Source: Tetradesmus obliquus
Taxonomy: Eukaryota; Chlorophyta; Chlorophyceae; Sphaeropleales; Scenedesmaceae
Direction of reading: 5' to 3'
Assembly (NCBI GenBank): GCA_030272155.1
Contig: CP126194.1
Coordinates: 6,935,501 to 6,999,500 of the forward strand
DNA: 64,000 nucleotides
Below, piece after piece: positions 33,861-43,933 of the stretch. The notes beneath the pieces are model-generated. The model searched no databases. It was not told the DNA's origin and was given only the letters and a program-made list of their open reading frames with translations. The translations under genes and the position numbers were made by a program. How positions within the stretch are numbered: position 1 is the first letter of the stretch; every line of letters begins with the position of its first letter.

Positions 33861-34898
33861 CTGCTGCTTCCATGGCACCGCTACCTCCTGTCGTCCTAAT
33901 CCGATGTAGTTGCAGGCCTTGTTTGATAACAACTTCGTGAACGTGGGATTACGTGCTGCTTGCTGCCGTGGAAGCCTGCAGAGCCACCCTGCTGACCTCA
34001 TCTGCTGCTATGGCCTGTGCCAGTCCTGGTCGTTTTGATGCATATGTATGATCAATAAAAGTCCTGATTAGGCTTGCCGAGCTGAAGAGGCACAGCCACG
34101 TGGTGCAGGAGCGACAGAAGGGCTTTTGGGGCTTGTGCGGGAGTGTGCAACGCTGGCGCCACGAGCGTGAACGCACAAGCATTTTCTGTTATGCCAACTA
34201 ACCCGTGGTTATAAAAATGACACAGCACCGTCCAACGCGTGTTTACTAACGGTGGACTTCACAGTGAAGTCATCCTGACCAGGAAGATTTGGTCAGTAAG
34301 AAGCTTGCATAGGCATGTAAACACAGTGGGTCAGCTGGAGTTTCCCGTAATAAGAAGCTTCGGCGCAACAGTGATGCTGTTTGACGCCCCATCAAAGTGC
34401 ATGCAACCATTGAGGAGCCTGTTGGACTGCTGAACGATTTCGTAGCAGACAACTCAAGCACTGTTACCCACATCTCTGTATAAAGAAAGTTGCCGAATTG
34501 CATTCATTACAAGCATAAGCATCATGCAACATAATGCGCACTCACATGGCAAGAAGTGGTCCCCCGAAAGGCCACCATGGCTGCTGAACCTCAGATTAGC
34601 ATGTGCAGCTCCTGCTTCTGCTCCTATGTCGTCTCTGTGCACAATGCACGACGATGGTAGCAGCTTCCCCAGTTGCAGCAACCACGATCCGCATCACTTC
34701 AATTGCATCCGCACCGCTGCACTGTGCAGCTGCACCACACCACCAGCCATCTGCTAGTCAGTAGTACACAGGCTGTGCAAGCAGGCAGCTGCACCGCATG
34801 CCCATCACAACCTGCAGCATCATCTGCTGCTCATCTCGCCAGCGATCCCTCTACACCTATCTTCCTACAATCCAATACGCTGCTGCAACAACTAGCAC
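33705..34898. other. ABC 5' side and exonuclease 3' side
   Basis: The frame of ABC exon 1 stays open to an ATG at 34001, so 33705-34001 is either extra presequence or 5' leader. Beyond it no exon is supported. A TATAAAAA lies at about 34210 on the plus strand, the wrong orientation for the two flanking genes. Confidence 0.45.
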
Positions 34899-35260
34899 TC
34901 ACTCAGCCCCCTCCTCGCTGCTGCTCCTGCTGCTGCCGCCGCCGCCAGCCTGCCCCTTGGCCATACCCGAAGGCCACGGCAGCCGCCGCGCACACCCACA
35001 GCCGCCACACTCTGCCCATTTCGGCTTGTGATCTGCCCTCTCGCAGTGCTGCAGGTACCCCCGGATATCCCGGAAGCCCTTGCCGCAGCTGCACATGTAT
35101 CCGCTGGCGCTGCTGCCGCCGCCCGCGCTGCAGCTGCTGCTGCTGACGCGTGCCAGGTCATAGTGACACACCTCACACAGTGAGGGCGAGGAGTGCCACA
35201 GCCGCAGCGCCCGGAAGACCTGCCCTGCCACCAGCACATCCAGCGCCGCATACTTGACCT

Positions 35261-35296
<36 letters not shown>

Positions 35297-38163
35297 GGAG
35301 CATGGGCCTGTCAGTGAACAAGCAAGGCCATGCTGCTGCTCACATGCAGCCAACCAGCTGCCCGCAGCACACAGGGAGCAAGACACCCATGCACTGCTAT
35401 CAGTCTTTCCCATTTCTGAACACCATGATTATAGCTGGAACAGTCCATGTTGCAACACCAGCACACCCCCAAAACCCACATTGATCTACCGCATTCACAT
35501 ATTAGTTCACACAGTGGAAAAGCATCAAATCATACAGAAAACTGCCGCACCTGCGCCCGTGAGAGCTGCGCCAGCTCCCAATTGCTCATGCTGACCTTCT
35601 TGCTCTTCGGCAGCGCCAGCCCCAGCACAGCCCGCGTTAGCCGCGCGAGCCCAAACCCGCAATACCCTAAGCCCTGCGCCACTGCCTGCAGTGCAAAAGA
35701 AATGCATGAAAACAACACTTGGCAAAGCACGATGCAACTTAGCACTCACTCACACATCTTAAATGGCCCCCCGCCACCACGGCTACTTCAAGCTCAGCTG
35801 TCCAGATGCGCTTCTCGTGCTGTATGCTTGCTCTAGTCTTACCTGCAGGTCCAAAAACCGCCCAAAGTCCTTGAAGCCGACGCCAAATGTGCTTTGCATC
35901 TTGCCTTCGTCACTCGCTGCCCATCCAAAGCCTAAAAGTGAGATGCTTGGATCTTTCAAAAAGTCCTTGAGCACTGCCGGCAGCTTGTAGCTCATGCGGC
36001 AGGTGCGGATGAGCACTGCGACGCGGCTGCTGGCCAGCTGCACCATCGCAACAGGTGTGAAGCGGCGCCCAAATTCGGGCCGCCACTCGAGGTCTATGGC
36101 CACGACAGGGTCCTGCATGCTGGCGCGAAGCGCGCCCAGCGCGTTGCCAATGTAGGCGGCATTCTCCACCACCAGCACCTGAGGCGGCAAAACAACAAAC
36201 CAAAGCACAACAAGAGGCAGCCGGTGAGTTACAGCGTGTTGATGATACCGCAGATGGTTGGCGTGGCGAGTGCGTTGCCAATGTAGGCGGCGTTCTCCAC
36301 CACCAGCAACTGAGGCGACAATGAAACAAACAAAAGCAGAACAAGCGGCAGCCGGTGAGTTACAGCGTGTTGATGGCAACTGCAGAGATGCTTGGAGCGG
36401 CGAGTGCATTGCAGATGTAGGCGGCGTTCTCCACCACCAGCACCTGAGGCGAGGTGAAGCAGAAGTGAAGCAGACATGACACGGTAGGCAGCTGTTCAGA
36501 TACAGGCGTGTTGCCGGCACAGCAGAAAATTGGCTCATCAATGTCATTTGGCTTCGGCACCCAGGGGAGTAGTAGGGGCAGCTTGCAAAACATGACAGCT
36601 GCAGACTGAAAAACACAACATTGGACGCGTGTATTGTGCTTCGACGCAAGCATTGTGTACTATGACAGCCGCACCTGCAGCCCGCCCAACAACTCGATGC
36701 GCTCGTAGCAAAACAACGCTGCACAACAGCTGCAGAATCGGGCAAACATAGGCAACACATGCTCCAAGGATTACGCGCCGCACCTGCAGCCCTCCCGGCA
36801 GCTCGATGCGCTCGTAGCAGCCATTGCCACAACGACAGCTGCAGAGTGAATGCAGCAGAAGGCATATCCATGGCATGCAAACACAATTAGTGCCGCACCT
36901 GCAGCCCTCCCGGCAGCTCGATGCGCTCGTTGCAGAAAAGTACAGCACAGCAGCTGCAAAAGCAATCATAAGAGAAACATGCTTGGTGTATGCCGCGCCG
37001 CACCTGCAGCCCTCCCGGCAGCTCGATGCGCTCGTATCCGGGGGCCAGCTTGAAGCTGGGCACCCCACCCAGCTCAGCCTCCAGCACATGACCCCAGTCC
37101 ACATGCGGCAGCCGCACCTGCAGGCATCAGGCACATCAGCGCAACACACAATGTCAGTGTTGTGTGCATTGTTGTTTGTGTCGGCTGCTGTGCTGCTGCC
37201 CAGCTCAGCCTCCAGCATCTGACCCCAGTCCACATGCGGCAACCGCACCTGCAAGCACAAGCCACATCAGCACGTCATACACTGTTATTGCTGTGCTCAA
37301 TGTTGTTTGTGTCAGTTACTGTGCTCCTGCCCAGCTCAGCCTCCAGCACGTGACCCCAGTCCACATGCGGCAGCCGCACCTGCATGCACCAGGCACATCA
37401 GCACATCATACACTGTTATTATTATTGTTATTGTTGTGCTCAATGTTGTTTGTGTCAGCTACTGTGCAGCTGCCCAGCTCAGCCTCCTGCACGTGACCCC
37501 AATCCACGTTGGCTTTAACCGCACCTGCGTATGGCACCAGCCGTTTGCAAGGCTGTGGCTGCAATCCGCTGCACATGCTGCAACCTGCACGTGCGGCTGC
37601 TGCGCCTGCTCAACTGCTGTCGGCGAGCTTGCGATGCCGGCAGCAGCAGCAACAACAGCGGCACCGAGCTCCTGCTCCTGGTCTTGCTGCTGCTGCTGCT
37701 GCTGACGTGCCTGCTGCTGCTGTGTGTGCTGCAGCTGCAGGTGCAGCTGCAGCGGTTGTTGCTGCTGCTGCTGCTGCTGCTGCTGCCGCATCGTATGGTG
37801 CCGTCCTTGCAATTGCTGCAGCACCTGCTGAAGCTTGGCCAGCTGCGGCTTCTGCTGCACAGTAGAAGCAGCGGCAGCTGATGCTGCAGCTGCAGCATCC
37901 CAGGAGTGACTAGACACAGCAGCCGCCTGCACACCTGCAGCAGCACCCGCTGCAGCAGCAGCAGCTGGCGCGCTGCTGTTGCCCTCAAACTTATTGATCA
38001 CAGAGTCAAGGCTGCTTCTGTGGCGCTTGTGTTGCAGCTGCGCGGCTGCTGATGCAGGCAGCGCTGGCGCAGCTGCAGCTGCGATGCTGCCCGAGCCAAA
38101 CCTTGCTGCTAGCAGCGCCTCTGCTGCTTTGCGCTTGGCACTCTTGGTGCTTGCGGGAGCCAT
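34899..38163 (-). CDS. RNase D/WRN-like 3'-5' exonuclease with C-terminal Cys/His motif
   Basis: Exons 38163-37525, 37117-37004, 36178-35843, 35685-35551 and 35258-34899 give 527 residues. Residues 1-213 are basic then Ala/Gln-rich (poly-Gln). Exons 2-3 open the nuclease domain: VENAAYIGNALG, then VVAIDLEWRPEF with the DxE metal ligands (Asp280, Glu282), and LLGFGWAASDEGKM. Exon 5 starts VKYAALDVLVAG, the Tyr-x3-Asp motif of the DEDDy class. The C-terminus has CEVCHYDLA and CSCGKGFRDIRGYLQHCERADH, a possible zinc-binding pair not typical of RNase D. The class removes 3' nucleotides from RNA or DNA (known); which substrate is not evident. The start is the first ATG, and basic KSAKRKA suggests nuclear targeting. 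Introns 1-3 hold echoes. Confidence 0.85.
35264..35292. repeat. CAG tract beside exon 5 acceptor
   Basis: About ten CAG units forming the pyrimidine tract (as CTG) in gene sense. Confidence 0.9.
36276..36455 (-). repeat. Two echoes of exonuclease exon 3 start
   Basis: The edge VLVVENAAYIGNAL with CCTCAG acceptor recurs at about 36276-36312 (LLVVENAAYIGNAL) and 36404-36452 (VLVVENAAYICNAL). An intronic block (GGCAGCCGGTGAGTTACAGC) is copied along. Confidence 0.93.
36672..36932 (-). repeat. Three echoes of exonuclease exon 2 end
   Basis: YERIELPGGLQ plus donor recurs at 36672-36710, 36779-36820 and 36896-36932, after the genuine end at 37004. The farthest copy reads YERIELLGGLQ. Confidence 0.93.
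37190..37525 (-). repeat. Three echoes of exonuclease exon 2 start
   Basis: VRLPHVDWGxxLEAELG with acceptor recurs at 37196-37255, 37327-37385 and, diverged, 37472-37525. The last one abuts the exon 1 donor, so the whole intron is built of copies. Confidence 0.93.
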
Positions 38164-39357
38164 GTGCGCCCTGCAACAACAGTGACAACAGTAACGGCAT
38201 TGTTACACAGACGCCACCAACACTTAAAGGCCCAAGGTCACCAAACGTGTCACAAACAGCACTGCACAGGCTCCCAAGCCGGTGCCAAAATCAACTGGTT
38301 TTCCTTGTAGACATGTTCTGCAGTGCTTGGTGACACAGTGGTACCTGCATGGCATGTGTCACCTGCCGGAGGACTGCAAGGCAAAACCTGCCCTGCCTCC
38401 ATGCGCGCACCTGTCTAGCTGGCAGCACTCGGATAAGCTGCTGCTGGGGGAAGGGGTTGCAGGCCCTGCCAGTCCTCTCTTCTTCTGGCCACCTTGCTGT
38501 ACCTTACCACCGCGCTGCTGCTGCTTCTGTTGATGCTGCTGCTGGTGGTGAGCTGTGGTGCCCATGCTGCTCTGCTGATAGCTGCTATGCTGCTGGTGCT
38601 GGAGTGGGTGCCCTGTGGTCATGTGCCCAGTGCTGCTGAAGTTGCTGCTGAGCCTGGTGCTCCCAGTGCTGCTGCTGAGCCCAACAAACAGCCCCTCTGC
38701 TGCTGTAAAGGTCTGCTGCTGATGTCCGATGAACCAGCGAAGACTGAGCGCCTGTAGCTGTTGCTGTAGTGCTTTTGCCTGTGCTGCTCGCAATGACATG
38801 CTGCACCCTGCAAAGCATGCGCAACAGTACATAAGATGTGCCAGCCTAACCCAAAGCCCCCGGAAACGAGCATGGTGAAACACGAGGGAAGAGCAGCTGG
38901 CAGCAAACAACACATGCTGACAGCTGAGGGGCTGCTGAACCCACCAAAGTGTCCGGGAGCGATGGCAGGCTGCTGTGCCGCGCGTCGGAAGCTCAGATCA
39001 TAGTTAAGGTATGTTCAAGGCTGCGGGCCGGCTCAGCAAACACAGCACTCACAGGACAATCACCGGTGCCGCCCTTCGAAGCCCCGGTTGCAAAACACAG
39101 CGAAGAAGCAGAGGCACAGGCTTATCGAACTATGCGCATTGCTGTGCATGTAGTATGCAGTGCCTCTCATGGCAGCACGATCCACCACAGCGGTTGTCAT
39201 TGTCCTTGTCACAAGCGTCACGGAGCAATGCTGATGGCAAAATTCGTATCGTTTGTTCGATGAACACCTGCTATAACAAAGCTGAAGAACTGCCTGCTGC
39301 CGTGTCCTGGTGCCCCACTAGTCTCGGTGAAACGCGTGATCAGCCGCTGATCATAAA
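38164..39357. other. Divergent promoter region, exonuclease and CBSX genes
   Basis: 1.2 kb between head-to-head genes. GCTGCTG-rich stretches near 38510-38760 open frames on both strands but show no domain. A shared promoter is possible. Confidence 0.5.
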
Positions 39358-41405
39358 ATGCTAGCCCTGCACAGCGTTCCAGGTGCTCAGCGTGTTGTCA
39401 GCGCCAGATCCTGCTGCCAGACGCCGCTGCGGCCACGGCTGGTACAGCCATGCAGCTGGAGGGTCCATGCTGGTGCCAGCAACAGCAACAGCACGCCAAG
39501 CACGCTGTATGAAGCTAAAGTAGGTTGCATTCTCACTAAATGTGCAGCTTGCACGATCCTTGCACGTGCATGCATGCCACTGCCCTGTCCAGATTCCCAA
39601 CTGACTGCCTGCCGCATCTTCCGGCTGTGCCTGCAGAACTACGACACTGTGGCAGATGCAATGACAGCAACAGCGCTGTACTCATGCAAGCCTGAGGACA
39701 CCGTAGATGACGGTGAGGCTGCAAAGCTGCTGAAGCTGCAGCAGTACGGATCTAGGCCTCATGCGTGCCTGTGATGACAGCAGTGGCTCATGCAGTTGCC
39801 GAAAGTACTACTACTGCGTTTGCCGTCTCACAACCTGTGGTTTGCCTTCCTGACTGCAGCTCTTGAGATGCTTGTACAACATCGCATCACGGGCCTACCT
39901 GTGGTTGATGCCAAAGGGAAAGTGGTGAGCAGTGCTGGCCGCACGGCTGTGGGGGAATGCAGCTGCACAGAAGCTGGACATTTGCCGATGCCAGGCTGTC
40001 CTGGTGTCCAGTCACAACCCAGCAGCGAATGCAGACGCAGAGCACCCACGCATCCAATGTTGCTGGCGTTGTGCGACTCTCGCTTGCAGACAGCAGTTAT
40101 GCATGTGTGCTTGCAGCGGCACTGCCAAGTTGAGTTATCCTTGCACATGCAGATTTCAAGTCGCATGAAGGTTGTCCTACATCCTGCTACTATTACTCAC
40201 ATGTTGTTTATTATGTCACCTTTCCTGCAGGTTGGTGTGGTGTCGGACTATGACCTGCTAGCACTTGACAAGCTGGGGTCAGTCAAGAACGACAAGCAGC
40301 TGTTCCCAGCAGCAGACGAGACATGGCAGGTGCGGGCAGCAGCAGCCTGTGACCACCGGGGCCTCCCTGTTCAGCTGAAGCAGCAGCATAGCACAGCAGC
40401 TGGCAGCCGTTCTTTGCAGGAACACGCATCAGGCCTTTTCTGCAAACGCATCTGTCCGGTAGCTGATTGCACCTTCCTGTGCTGTTGCAAGGATACGACT
40501 GGCAAGAGGGAGTGGGTTAAGACGGAGTTTGTGAGCATGCTGTGCTGTTGCCTTGCTGCTTGCTGCAGGCGTTCAAGGAGGTAAAGAAGCTGCTGGCGAA
40601 GAGCTCGGGCAAGAAGTGAGTGCAAGGGCAACCTCTGCTTGCAGGAGAGCTGTCAATGCAGCAGCAGTAGCAGCGCCAGCGCTGCCAGGATGCAGCACAG
40701 CTCTTGCTTATCATCAGCCGCATTGCAAGGTTCTAGGCGCCCCTAACGACAGGGTTGATGTGTCTCACTCAAGACTGTGCAAATGCCAATGCCTGCAGTG
40801 CAGGCTGTGTTCAGCTGGGGTCGTAGTCAAAGAGCTGCAGTGTGATGTACCCGGAGCATGTCAGCTGCAGCCGGCTGCTTGCGGCATGCAGAGGCGGCTC
40901 CAGCTGTGGCAGCATGCGTCAGCGTCTCTTGATGTGCTGCTGACCTGGCAATGTGCTGTGTTGTCCTGCAGGGTGGTTGATGTCATGACAGCCACACCCA
41001 TTACAGTGCACCCCGAGACAGACCTCGATGAGGCTGCCACGTAAGCACTGCTTGCAGCCATCACAGCATGCATTTTGACTGCACTGCATTTCTGCTTGAC
41101 TCACTGTCACAGATGCCATGCTGCTCACCGCCACCAGCCTTGTTTCTAGGACCTTGCGCGCGCATTACTCGCATACAGTTCTCGCAGCTTGTTGCGTAAA
41201 TCAATGGCTTTGACGCCCAGCATAATGATTCAAGCTCAGCACACTGTGTGCTGTGTTCTGTCACACCGATTCCTGCAGGCTGCTGCTGTCCAAGAAGATC
41301 CACCGGCTGCCGGTGGTGGATGCTGAGGGCAAGCTGGTGGGCGTGCTGTCACGCGGCAACCTGGTCAAAGCAGCGCTGGCAGTGCGCAGGGCAGCCAGCC
41401 AGTAG
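39358..41405 (+). CDS. CBSX: CBSX-type plastid protein with paired CBS domains
   Basis: Exons 39358-39519, 39637-39712, 39860-39924, 40231-40329, 40569-40615, 40972-41040 and 41279-41405 give 214 residues. The first ~54 residues (RVVSARSCCQTPLRPRLVQP) look like a transit peptide. CBS1 reads VADAMTATALYSCKPEDTVDDALEML...HRITGLPVVDAKGKVVGVVSDYDLLALD; the linker has FKEVKKLLAKSSGKK; CBS2 reads VVDVMTATPITVHPETDLDEA...HRLPVVDAEGKLVGVLSRGNLVKAAL. This matches plant CBSX1/2, which bind adenosine nucleotides and activate thioredoxins in the chloroplast (known). Length and order are as in the family. Plastid rather than mitochondrial location is inferred. No exon-edge echoes were found in its six introns. 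Confidence 0.92.
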
Positions 41406-43933
41406 CAGCAGCAGCAGCAGCAGAGGCAGAAGCAGCTTGTGATGCGCTGGGCAGAAGATGCATCGGTATCTGTGTCTGATCTGTGAGCAGGTAGTAATGA
41501 CAGGGCTGGATGTGTTTATGTCCGCTGTCTTCGGCTGTAGCTGTGTGGCAGCAGTTGCGGGCTTGCAGGATGATGGCAGCAGCGGTGCCGCATTGGTGCA
41601 TGCAGTGCCTCTTCCTCAGGCTGTTGATGTCCAGTAGAAGGTCCAGGAGTATTAGCAGCAGCAGCAGGTGGCAGGTGCGCGGCAATGCATTGCACACGAC
41701 AGGGCGTGAAAGCAGGCTGGCTGCTGACAAAGCGTCTGATAGACGCAGCAAGGTCAGGAGCTTCGGAAGTGTGTGTGGTGTTGGGCATGCGGTGCGTGCC
41801 AATCTACATCGTTGCTGTCGACCACGGCGGTTGATGGGGCAGTGATGCTCAGCTAGTTTGACTGACGCCAGGTCGGCTCAAGTTGACTGAGTTGACTGGC
41901 ATTGCCTGCACTGCAACGTTGTGTTGGGGCACGTGCACATCACAGCAGGGCTGATGGCTACTGCCAGTAGCCAACATGTGGCTTGCCCTGTCGCTAGCGA
42001 CAGGTACAACTGTCGTCACTTGTAATAGATACATGAGCCACATGAAATCGTCCAGTATACATGAGCATGCTTGGCAGAGTCAGTGTTTCTCGGTGCATTG
42101 ACAAATGCAACTGCTACCTAGTCATATTTAGGCTGCTGACAGCAGTAGTATCTTAAGACTGATAAAGCCCCCTTCCCCGCCCTTCCCGCCATCAACACAA
42201 CAAGCTGCCAGGGACAACACATGATGCGCGGCTCGCACATCACTCAAGGAAATGGACAATGCAGCCAGCTGTGCTGTTGTGGCAGCCACACAACTCTCCG
42301 GAACCCAGACAAAAGCCCATCAATGTTCCAGGATGAAATGCTTATAAAAAGGCTCAAGTGGCGACAGAATGCTGATGAGGAGTGGGCTACCCTACAGCAG
42401 ATTCACCCAGCAACTGCTTTACCCGCCGCTGCTTTGGCCATGACCCAACAGAGACCGAGCAGCATAGCTGTTCCACAACTTGCATTACTCACAATCTTAC
42501 CCGTTGCATGGATACGCAACAAGGATCGGGCCCACACCCAGTGCCAGCTGGATTGGCTCCTGCACCAGCTGCACCTCCTGCCTGTCCTCGGGCAGCTCCT
42601 GTGCCGAGTGACACTCGCATCTAAAGAGCCTAATGCATGCCGTGACAGACTTGTTATTGAATGTTTACCTGTGGGCGGTGCCTCAACGTGCGACGACGAC
42701 GGCATGTTAGCGCAGCATTGCGTTGTTCAGTTGGCACCAGCTGGGCACCATCTGCATGCCATTGCACACAATTCCGTGCAGCTGAAACCGAATTGCTTGC
42801 AGAATGCTAACAGCTGGTGGTTGCTGCATGCTAGGGCTGCCCCTGCATCCACACAACGGTTCTAACAGGGTCTGCGGAACCGTTAGCACGCGGCCTATGC
42901 GAATGATACCTGATACCACGCTGATGCAGAGCCAAAGTCCTTCAGTGTTGTTGTTTCACTGCTTGTCAACTCTATAATTTCATAAGCGTCGTCGTCCATC
43001 TCGCACCAGGTAGCACCTGCTTCAGCGGGGCCGGCGACCACGGCTTACTTGAACTGGATCAGGTGAATACCTTGCGACGTAATGGCTCAAGTTGTTTGCA
43101 AAGCTAGCAAGGCCTGGCACGCGCACTTTTGTCACTAGTGGGTGGAGTCACACCGGCTACAAAGCCGGTCCCGAGGCAGCTTGTGCAGAGCCAGTCAGAA
43201 CCAGCACGCATGCATCATATTGCTTATGGGAGAGTGATTCTGCGTCCGCAGGTTTTACTGGCACAGGGGCTGCAGCTTGTTATCACTGGAGCCTTGACAG
43301 CGCAGCGACAGCAGCAGGGCTTTTAAGCGCTTCAGAGGGAGTCACCATTGTTCTCAGGCATCACCACAAGGTTAGTCTAGCAGCCTCACGGCGCCCCTGA
43401 GCAAGCTACGCAAGTGCCAGCAGTTGTTTCACGCCTCAGCAGGCCGCAGCCTGGGGCCGTTCAGGCGTCACATTCAGCCTTTGTGTGCATAGAATGATAC
43501 GTGTATAGTGGTTCTAACAACGCCTGAGGCTGCACTCGACAGCAGCACAGTTGCTCAGTTGTTTGCGAGCCCCTCCAGTTGGACGAGTGCTTGACGCAGC
43601 GGCGGGTGCGTAGGCAGCATCATACTTTACTGGCTTGTGTTTCTTTGAATTGCATTGCCGCCAAGGCTATGATTAGGGGCCGGGAAACATTGCGCGCCAG
43701 CAGCGACCAAAGGCGCTCAACGCCCAGCAGCTTACATCCCCTTGTTTGGCAAGTTGACTCAACCTTCTTGCTCTTGTCATGCTTGCAGTTGGCCCATAGA
43801 CACGGGCGGGACCTTGGCAGCCTTTAGCCAAGGCCACCAGTAGTTGGCTAGGCAGCCAGTGCTGCCAGCAGGCACCCACAGCAGAGGCCCTGCAGCAGCG
43901 CAGCAGGCGCACAAAGCAGCAGCAGCAGCAACC
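41406..43933. other. Intergenic, CBSX 3' UTR and CslA/C 5' region
   Basis: A CAG tract follows the CBSX stop (41406-41424). A TGTAA occurs at about 42020. A 214-codon open frame at 42221-42865 has no recognised domain and is not called. A short hairpin is at 43152-43169. Confidence 0.45.
43152..43169. repeat. Perfect 7-bp stem hairpin
   Basis: ACCGGCT-ACAA-AGCCGGT. In an intergenic region; could be structural in a transcript or incidental. Confidence 0.7.

Noticed and set aside
42221-42865. A 214-codon open frame between CBSX and CslA/C
   Set aside because: No domain, no membrane or signal segment, codon use unlike neighbouring exons, and no splice partners.
43152-43169. Part of a tRNA (ACCGGCT/AGCCGGT stem)
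   Set aside because: No acceptor stem or T-arm (GTTCRA) at suitable distance; only a simple hairpin.
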